Shown: piece after piece, positions 58,143 through 64,000 of the stretch | How the letters are laid out: each line of letters opens with the position of its first letter | Position numbering within the stretch: the first letter of the stretch is position 1 | Assembly (NCBI RefSeq): GCF_963678635.1 | Contig: NC_087065.1 | Span: 3,160,001-3,224,000 of the forward strand | Source of the DNA: Symsagittifera roscoffensis | Taxonomy: Eukaryota; Xenacoelomorpha; Acoela; Convolutidae | DNA length: 64,000 bases | Direction: 5' to 3' | Position numbers and translations under genes: made by a program | The notes under the pieces: generated by a model | The model's input: only the letters and a program-made list of their open reading frames with translations | Told to the model about the DNA's origin: nothing | The model's database searches: none

Positions 58143-58930
58143 ATGGATAATCGTACTATTGAGCTAGCTTCTGATGCTTGTTTTAATTGTTATCCGATTA
58201 ATTGTCTCAGTTCTCTTATCAATTTTCTTTCGGAACAAATACGTCTGAAAGGAGAATGGGAGGTTGCTATTTTAGAAGTATCGTAACCTTCATTAAACCA
58301 AAACGTACTGAAAGAAAATTAACTTTCATAGATGGGACAGAAAATTCTGATGAACAAAGAAAGATTGCACCGATGCATATTGAACCTGGATTGTATTTAA
58401 GTATTGTTGATGTAGTTATGGTCATGAATGACAAAGTTCAAAAACGTATAGATGCACAGAAATTTGATTATAAGGGAAATCATGTATCAGTATTTTAGAT
58501 TAGACAACAAATAGCCATTCCTTTACCTGAGGATCAATCAGTGTTTATCATGCGAAGTGCTGATTTGGTTGTGATTTAGAGCAAAATTAGACAGGGGTTA
58601 TAATGACTGGAAAATGACCACATTCTTTTCACATTATTACATCAGTGATGTTGAAGAATATAATATAGTAGGTGACACAAAATTGAATTACTTTGTTGTA
58701 TTCTTTTTGTTACCAAAGTAAAAATTGGAGACATTTTATCAACAGGACAGTGCTTTAAATATCAACCCTTTACGAATCTAAAGTTTATACAAATATTAAA
58801 CAAACTATCCGTTCACTGATAGAGCAAATTCATTAGGATCTGGGATAACTTTTTAGGGAAAGATTGTTTACGATAATCGGTGTCCCTGCTCACCGAGGGG
58901 GGGGGGTCACTATCTGGTGTGGCAATTTTG
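58143..58930 (+). pseudogene. Maverick minor-capsid-like protein, copy 2
   Basis: Parallel to 51596-52380, beginning MDNRTIELASDACFNCYP. Here the frame 58202-58498 extends further without a stop (GLYLSIVDVVMVMNDKVQKRIDAQKF), which confirms the continuous reading inferred for copy 1. Then IPLPEDQSVFIMRSADL. Frameshift and stops remain at the same places (after EVS, after the VSVF block). Confidence 0.5.
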
Positions 58931-59240
58931 ACATAACGATAAGAGAAAAAACTTTTCACGTTCACTATCCTGCTTAAATGAACAAACATAAAAATTGTTT
59001 GCAAATTTCAGCGTCCTCACTCACTATGAGGGGTAGCATCTGATGCTGCAAATTTGACCTATTTTCCCGTAAATAACTTTTGCTTACGTCTACTACCTCG
59101 CCTAAAAAAACCAAACATAAAATTTGCATACAAACTTCATCGTCCTCACTCACCACTGAGGGTAACATCTGTTCTTGCAAATTTGACATATGTGTATGAG
59201 AAAATTTTGTTTACGTCCACTACTTTGCTTTAAAAAGCAA
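58880..59240. repeat. Subterminal repeats, second set
   Basis: Three units as at 52337-52690, in the same order and nearly the same sequence. The first unit has an expanded G run (GAGGGGGGGGGTC). Confidence 0.75.
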
Positions 59241-59381
59241 AAATGAAACTTTGGCCGCGAAAGATTTGAAATTTTTGGAAACTTACCCTCTGAAACTTTC
59301 CATCAAGAAAACTATCAGATCATAAAACATAGGATTTTGAAAAATCGCGTTTGGGTTAATTTTTGATTTTTCATTGATTAA

Positions 59382-59605
59382 GAAAACGTTTAGAACGTTA
59401 AACATCGGCAAAATTGGGCGCTAAAAGGTTTCCCCAAAACTTACCATCTTACCAACTCAAACTCTAAAACCTATAAATTATCTTAAAGCATTGGGAAATC
59501 TATTCCCTATGTTAATACATAGGGTGAATACTGGATAATCTGTAGCTTATCCTAAGACATGGGGATATTTACCCCCGAGATTGAATCTAACCAAAATGTA
59601 CTACT
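59382..59605 (-). repeat. Maverick terminal sequence, right end copy 2
   Basis: Close match to 52832-53055. The palindrome CCCTATGTTAATACATAGGG is kept. Confidence 0.75.
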
Positions 59606-59683
59606 CAGGCTGTAGTAGCGATTTTTAAAATGAAAACTTTGAACGCATTGAGCGATAGTAAGCAGTTTTGCCTGATAGAAATA

Positions 59684-60508
59684 GTTTCAAATCGGAATGT
59701 CGACCTTTTTTCAAAACATTAAGCAGATGTTGGTTTTTTTTGTCGAGCACGAGATCAAACTGGAAGAATCTGCCGCTTCCCGGAAGAATGGTCACGTTTC
59801 GTTCTAGGTCAGCTTGCAAGACCTCTTTTCTTTCCTTTTCAGTGGTGCAAGACTTCCTAGCTACTCTCTTCACTGCCGTGGTCACAGCATTCCTATGTGT
59901 CAGGAATGCTCTATTATAGGCTCCCGGTCCTTTGTCTAGCTGGAAAGAAGAATAGGCTTCCATGTTTGGGACAAATGACGCTTCGCGGGCTAATGCACCC
60001 ATGCCGTCTTCACCGCACGGAACCAAGGCATCAAGCTTTGTCTTGTCCAATTTTTTTCTATTTGTTTCGGTATCCTCAAAATTATGCAGGTCGTTCTGAA
60101 CAGATCCAGTTTCTTGCTAATGCTCACCCGGCTCACTTGCTCCGAAATTGGCACGGCCATCTCCTGGACGTTTCTCCAAAATAGATATCCCGACGCCACA
60201 AGCAGGGGTTCAATTTCCATCATCGTTTGATGCATCTCATCTTTTTCGTCCATCATGGGAAAATCGCTCGACATTATTCCCTTCGCCTTTTTCTTCTGGA
60301 ACTCACTGATGTTCCCTTCATCCCACTTTACAAAGGTTTCTCCCACTATTTCTTCCAACTCATCTCTAGACCTCTCCGGGACTGCCCGGAGGATCTTCCT
60401 CAACAATTCATGGGATCTCTCTGACATCCTCGACAGTCGCACGCACTTGGGCACCGAGAAGAGCTGGTCGATCAATCCGTGTTGTGTTCTTGCATCTACA
60501 AGCACCAT
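59684..60508 (-). pseudogene. BAR-like helical protein gene, interrupted
   Basis: Read from ATG 60508 downwards: SERSHELLRKILRAVPERSR, EIVGETFVKWDEG, then a frame change near 60100 into SVQNDLHNFEDTE and NRKKLDKTKLDAL, then GAYNRAFLTHRNAV and GRFFQFDLVLDKK. Long amphipathic helices and the KKLDKTKLD phrase recall the BAR domain, which binds curved membranes, but this rests on one phrase and helical character. The 3' end is cut at ~59684 by the Maverick flank; the missing C-terminus is at 53402-53550. GC content is higher than in the neighbouring transposon DNA. Confidence 0.45.
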
Positions 60509-61418
60509 GTGCGTCGGGTGTTTTCTATCAGTAAAGGCTACATGTGATCAGTTTAAATTTTTTAAGTTTGTTATCTAGTCTGGGGTATGTTAGTTCACGC
60601 AAGCCGTGTAGAATGAAAAACAAAAATGGGTTCAAAGAATTACATGAGCGTAACTGAATGAAGCACTGCTTTTGCTACGTGGATCCTCTACCTTAATGTA
60701 AACAGAAGATTGAAGAGCTGATGTGCTGGAGGACTGCCTCCATCAGCGTAAAATGGCCACTGGTGTGTTGCAAGACTTTGAAGCCGAGAGTTCAGAGTTG
60801 ATGTCGCAGGAAGAGGAGAAGGAGCATTAATAGGAGCCGAATGACAAGAAGCAAAGAACGATTAGAAGAACTTAGATGTTTTGGAGATTTTATACGACAA
60901 AATTGAAAAAAAGTTGTGAAAGAAGATGTAGCAAAGAGTAACATATGAAAATTCAAAGTTGTTTCGCGTGGAAAATATCATATGAGCAACCAAGCTAACT
61001 AAGCTTAACATTGAAGTTAGATTTTAGATTTTTTTTACCTTATCATTGCTGATTCATTAAGAGAGGCTTGAGTGCAGAGTATATGGAAAGTATTCCAGCA
61101 TGCAGGATTGATTTAATCAACTATTTCTTTGTGACGTGAAGAAGATTGAGTAATAACTCGAAGGGGAAGATTTGTTCATTGTTGCTCCTAACCCCTGATC
61201 TTCCTTATTTACAACATTCAGGACCAAAAACAACTTAAAATCCAGAGAAGAAGAGACATAGTAGATTAATTTTTAGTTTGCTGGTTACCAGGACTGTCCT
61301 GAGTCTCAAGTTTTCTAACCATAGAGGAAAATTTTAACTTAAATCATTGGCGCTAGAAGTCAGAATATATAATTTATATTAGTTCAAATCCTCAAAATGC
61401 CGATTGAAGAAAATGTTA
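60509..61418. other. Intergenic, no gene seen
   Basis: No convincing frames or repeats. Possible 5' exons of the BAR-like gene would lie here on the minus strand, but no splice sites stand out. Confidence 0.4.
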
Positions 61419-62808
61419 GGAGGCTATGTTGATGTAGCTTGATGCCATTTAGTGAGTTGTGAGTTGATGTGAAAGGATTAAAATCTTTTGGTGTACTTTC
61501 GGTAAATTCTGCTAGATGGCACTGTACCACTTTGATAAATAACTGAAATTTTTTTAGGCATATGGTCGAAACGAATTTTGTTTGGAGGAAATCTGACGAC
61601 TAACGTTTCTATTCGTTGTAATTGACAAAAATAGAAAGTGACAGTTTGGACTGACATGCTCATTTTTGAAAAGTTTGTTCAAAAAATTACAATCAACAAA
61701 TTTGTTTTTCGTGACCACTGAAAAGCCGCGAAAGTCAGAACACAGATTCTCGTTGACGAGAACAGTAGACAGAGAGTGCCTTGAAGAAAAGAATAGAAAA
61801 TCGATCGGAATTGGAATTAATTACGCTCCGAACTGTAACGATTGTACAAGTACAGAGCAGGTCATGCGAACCAGAACGCTAACGGGAGAGAGCACAACAT
61901 TTCCCGATCGTAAAGAACATGCTTCTTCACGCGGATTCGAGAAACCTGAGGGTTCTCGGAGAGTAACTGTAACTATTACATTAGCAAATTTCAGTTTACC
62001 GGAATGTCTTGAATTGAATTTATTTAACATCAGATTCATTTTCAGAGTACGGGAAGCTAGGAATTAAGTGAATGGCTCAATCCATCTACTATGGATAGGA
62101 TGTTTTCCTCTACTGAACAAACACAAAAGCTTACACGTAGTATTATTTTACTAAATTTTTAGTGACAGTTATATACTTAATTTATTGGAGATGGATTGAC
62201 CATTTTCTCTTCCTAGCTACTCATATTCTAAAATAACAAATAATATCGGGGTTAATTCAAATGTTCAGGACATCAGAGTAGCTAAAAAGTTAGTTTATTA
62301 TAGTCTTTCAACATATGACAGTTTCTGGCGCCGGGCCTCCGATTCCGTTCTCTTCAAGAAGTATCGTTATTTTTTTCTTCCACTTCGTGGCACGGGAGGG
62401 TACTGATCCTTCCGGCTCTCCCACTGTAGCCTCCTTTCTTCCTATCGTCTTATTCTGCTACACGTCTTATCGTGCGTGATTGTCACGTTCAGAGACTTTT
62501 GATTTTTCTTACGTTTTTCTCGACCGTTTTTCACTAGTCAACTTGTGTTTTTCTTTACTTTTTCTGCCAAACATGGCCACTTTCCGCATTTCTCAGAAAT
62601 ACTCCGCCGCCATTAGAATTTTTGAAAATTTTCTTCTAGAATGTTCCGACCCTCTTTTTCTTGATTAATTCGTCATTAACACCGTCAACACTCTTTTTCT
62701 TAATCGTCGGGGGGTTCGGTGGTGTCAATCTGGCGGAATGGCACATACTCCCCGGACAGTCCCCTTCAATGTCCCCATTGAACGCATAACCCCGGGTTAT
62801 CTTCAAGT
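61419..62808. repeat. 1.39-kb tandem repeat, copy 1
   Basis: Starts GGAGGCTATGTTGATGTAG and matches the sequence starting at 62809. After a shared stretch of ~1.15 kb the copy ends with ~200 unique bases (62600-62808), including a short frame from ATG 62573. TGGCGCCGGGCC at 62326 follows CATATGACA and could be a primer site after an LTR end, but in copy 2 the first T is G. Confidence 0.75.
61666..62067 (+). CDS. Unrecognised 133-codon ORF, copy 1
   Basis: Basic, Arg- and Thr-rich product (KPRKSEHRFSLTRTVDREC, TRTLTGESTTFPDR, GSRRVTVTITLANFSLPECL). No known domain. Differences from copy 2 are mostly amino-acid-changing by eye, so conservation of a protein is not shown; the frame may simply have survived a recent duplication. 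Confidence 0.25.
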   Translation: MKSLFKKLQSTNLFFVTTEKPRKSEHRFSLTRTVDRECLEEKNRKSIGIGINYAPNCNDCTSTEQVMRTRTLTGESTTFPDRKEHASSRGFEKPEGSRRVTVTITLANFSLPECLELNLFNIRFIFRVREARN

Positions 62809-62970
62809 GGAGGCTATGTTGATGTAGTTTGATGCCATTTAGTGAGATGTGAGTTGATGTGAAAGGATTAAAATCTTTTGGTGTACTTTTGGTAAATTCT
62901 GCTAGATGGCACTGTACCACTTTGATAAATAACTGGATTTTTCGGGGAGTATGCGCCATTCGACCAGAAT
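62729..62970. repeat. Inverted pair around the duplication junction
   Basis: CTGGCGGAATGGCACATACT.. at 62729 and, inverted, ..AGTATGCGCCATTCGACCAG ending near 62967. The pair flanks the start of copy 2. In copy 1 the equivalent of the right arm is partly deleted. Confidence 0.6.
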
Positions 62971-64000
62971 GCCGCCAAAATGTTTCGTCGAAACGAATTT
63001 TGTTTGGAGGAAATCTGACGACTAACGTTTTTATTCGTTAAAATTGACAAAATAGAAAGTGACAGTTTGGACTGACATGCTCATTTTTGAAAATTTTGTT
63101 CGTAAAAATACAAGTAAGAATTTTGTTTTTTGTGACCACTGAAAAGCCGCGAAAGTCAGAACACAGATTCTCGCTGACGAGAACAGTAGACAGAGAGTGC
63201 CTTGAAGAAAAGGATAGAAAATCGATCGGAATTAGAATTAATTACGCTCCGAACTGTAACGATTGTACAAGTACAGAGCAAGTCATGCGAACCAGAACGC
63301 TAACGGGAGAGAGCAAAACATTTCCCGATCGTGAAGAAGATGCTTCTTCCCGCGAATTCGAGAAGCCTGAGGGTTCTCGGAGAGTAACTGTAACTATTAC
63401 ATTAGCAAATTTCAGTTTCCCGGAATGTCTTGAATTGAATTTATTTAACATCGGATTCATTTTCAGAGTATGGGAAGCTAGGAGTTAAGGTAAAGGGTCA
63501 ATCCATCTGCTATGGATAGGATGTTTTCCTCTACTGAACAAAAACAAGAGCTTACACGTAGTATTATTTTTTTATATTTTTAGTGACGGTTATATACTTA
63601 ATCTATTGGAGATGGATTGACACTTTTCTCTTCCTTGCTACTCATATTCTAAAATAACAAAGAAGATCGAGGTTAATTCAAATGTTCAGGACATCAGAGT
63701 AGCTAAAAATTTAGTTTATTATAGTCTTTCAACATATGACAGTTTCGGGCGCCGGGCCTCCGATTCCGTGCTCTTCAAGAAGTATCGTTGTTTTTTTCTT
63801 CCACTTCGTGGCACGGGAGGGTACTGATCCTTCCGGCTCTCCCACTGTAGCCTCCTTTCTTCCTATCGTCTTCTGCTACACGTCTTATCGTGCGTGATCG
63901 TCACGATAAGAGACTTTTGATTTTTCTTACGTTTTTCTCGACCGTTTTTCACAAGTCAACTTGTGTTTTTTTTTACTTTTTCTGCCAAAAATGGCCACTT
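62809..64000. repeat. 1.39-kb tandem repeat, copy 2 (runs off the window)
   Basis: Same order as copy 1, with an extra ~25 bases near 62945-62975. The window ends at the ATGGCCACTT that also begins a frame at 62573 in copy 1, so whatever gene starts there continues outside. Confidence 0.75.
63087..63488 (+). CDS. Unrecognised 133-codon ORF, copy 2
   Basis: Same length and position as the ORF in copy 1, with about 15 amino-acid differences concentrated at the N-terminus. No domain recognised. Confidence 0.25.
   Translation: MKILFVKIQVRILFFVTTEKPRKSEHRFSLTRTVDRECLEEKDRKSIGIRINYAPNCNDCTSTEQVMRTRTLTGESKTFPDREEDASSREFEKPEGSRRVTVTITLANFSFPECLELNLFNIGFIFRVWEARS

Larger units (their letters stand above)
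56778..59683 (+). mobile_element. Duplicated Maverick right arm, copy 2
   Basis: Matches ~50137-53132 in order and orientation, starting inside the ATPase C-terminus (KSSELTQKRTHLDKTK at 56810). It contains the spacer, integrase, minor-capsid-like gene, subterminal repeats and terminal sequence. Differences are scattered substitutions and small deletions. Confidence 0.85.

Noticed and set aside
62326-62340. TGGCGCCGGGCCTCC as a retroelement primer-binding site
   Set aside because: In the second copy the first base is G, and no LTR start could be fixed, so it is kept only as an alternative in the repeat entry.

Overview
The window looks like a repeat-dominated, AT-rich piece of a nematode chromosome, most likely Caenorhabditis or a close relative. 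The reasons are short introns with T-rich acceptors ending in CAG or TAG, a DC-STAMP/RING sperm-fertility-type gene, and a mix of BEL/Pao, Ty3/gypsy and Maverick/Polinton elements. There are no bacterial features, rRNA or tRNA genes that I can support. Most open frames are decayed transposon genes.

Layout. 1-4.7 kb: 3' half of a Ty3/gypsy element. Its integrase continues, in the same frame but past one TGA, into a proline-rich linker and a C-terminal macro domain resembling TARG1/OARD1-type ADP-ribosyl hydrolases; a possible LTR lies at 4240-4662. 5.3-10.1 kb: inverted-repeat (MITE-like) elements and three copies of a palindromic repeat. 11.27-18.61 kb: a complete but mutated BEL/Pao retrotransposon with two LTRs, a 5-bp target duplication, a primer-binding-like site and a polypurine tract. 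Between pol and the 3' LTR it carries, antisense, an intron-containing JmjC-domain gene. 21-24 kb: a FLYWCH-like exon, a MITE-like element and the clearest host gene, a SPE-42/SPE-49-like DC-STAMP protein with a C4C4 RING. 23.9-26.8 kb: two copies of a foldback element ending in a 17-bp minisatellite.

27.2-53.1 kb: remains of a Maverick/Polinton. The left arm is an array of at least nine broken copies of the protein-primed DNA polymerase B gene, all on the minus strand and separated by terminal-repeat-like spacers. The right arm carries a packaging ATPase, a DDE integrase and a minor-capsid-like gene, then an inverted copy of the terminal sequence. About 3 kb of the right arm occurs again at 56.8-59.7 kb, and a decayed Ty3/gypsy pol (53.66-56.77 kb) lies between the two copies. 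A minus-strand gene with a BAR-like helical segment is split around this duplication (59.68-60.51 kb, with its 3' end also at 53.40-53.66 kb). 61.4-64 kb: a 1.39-kb tandem duplication.

The most interesting signals are the two retroelements that carry regulatory enzyme domains: a macro domain that keeps the two catalytic positions, and a JmjC gene whose antisense intron would survive retrotransposition. Also notable are the polymerase array, in which every copy whose motif C I read has lost the second catalytic Asp, and a recurrent breakpoint in that array. All functional statements come from reading motifs; no database search was run.
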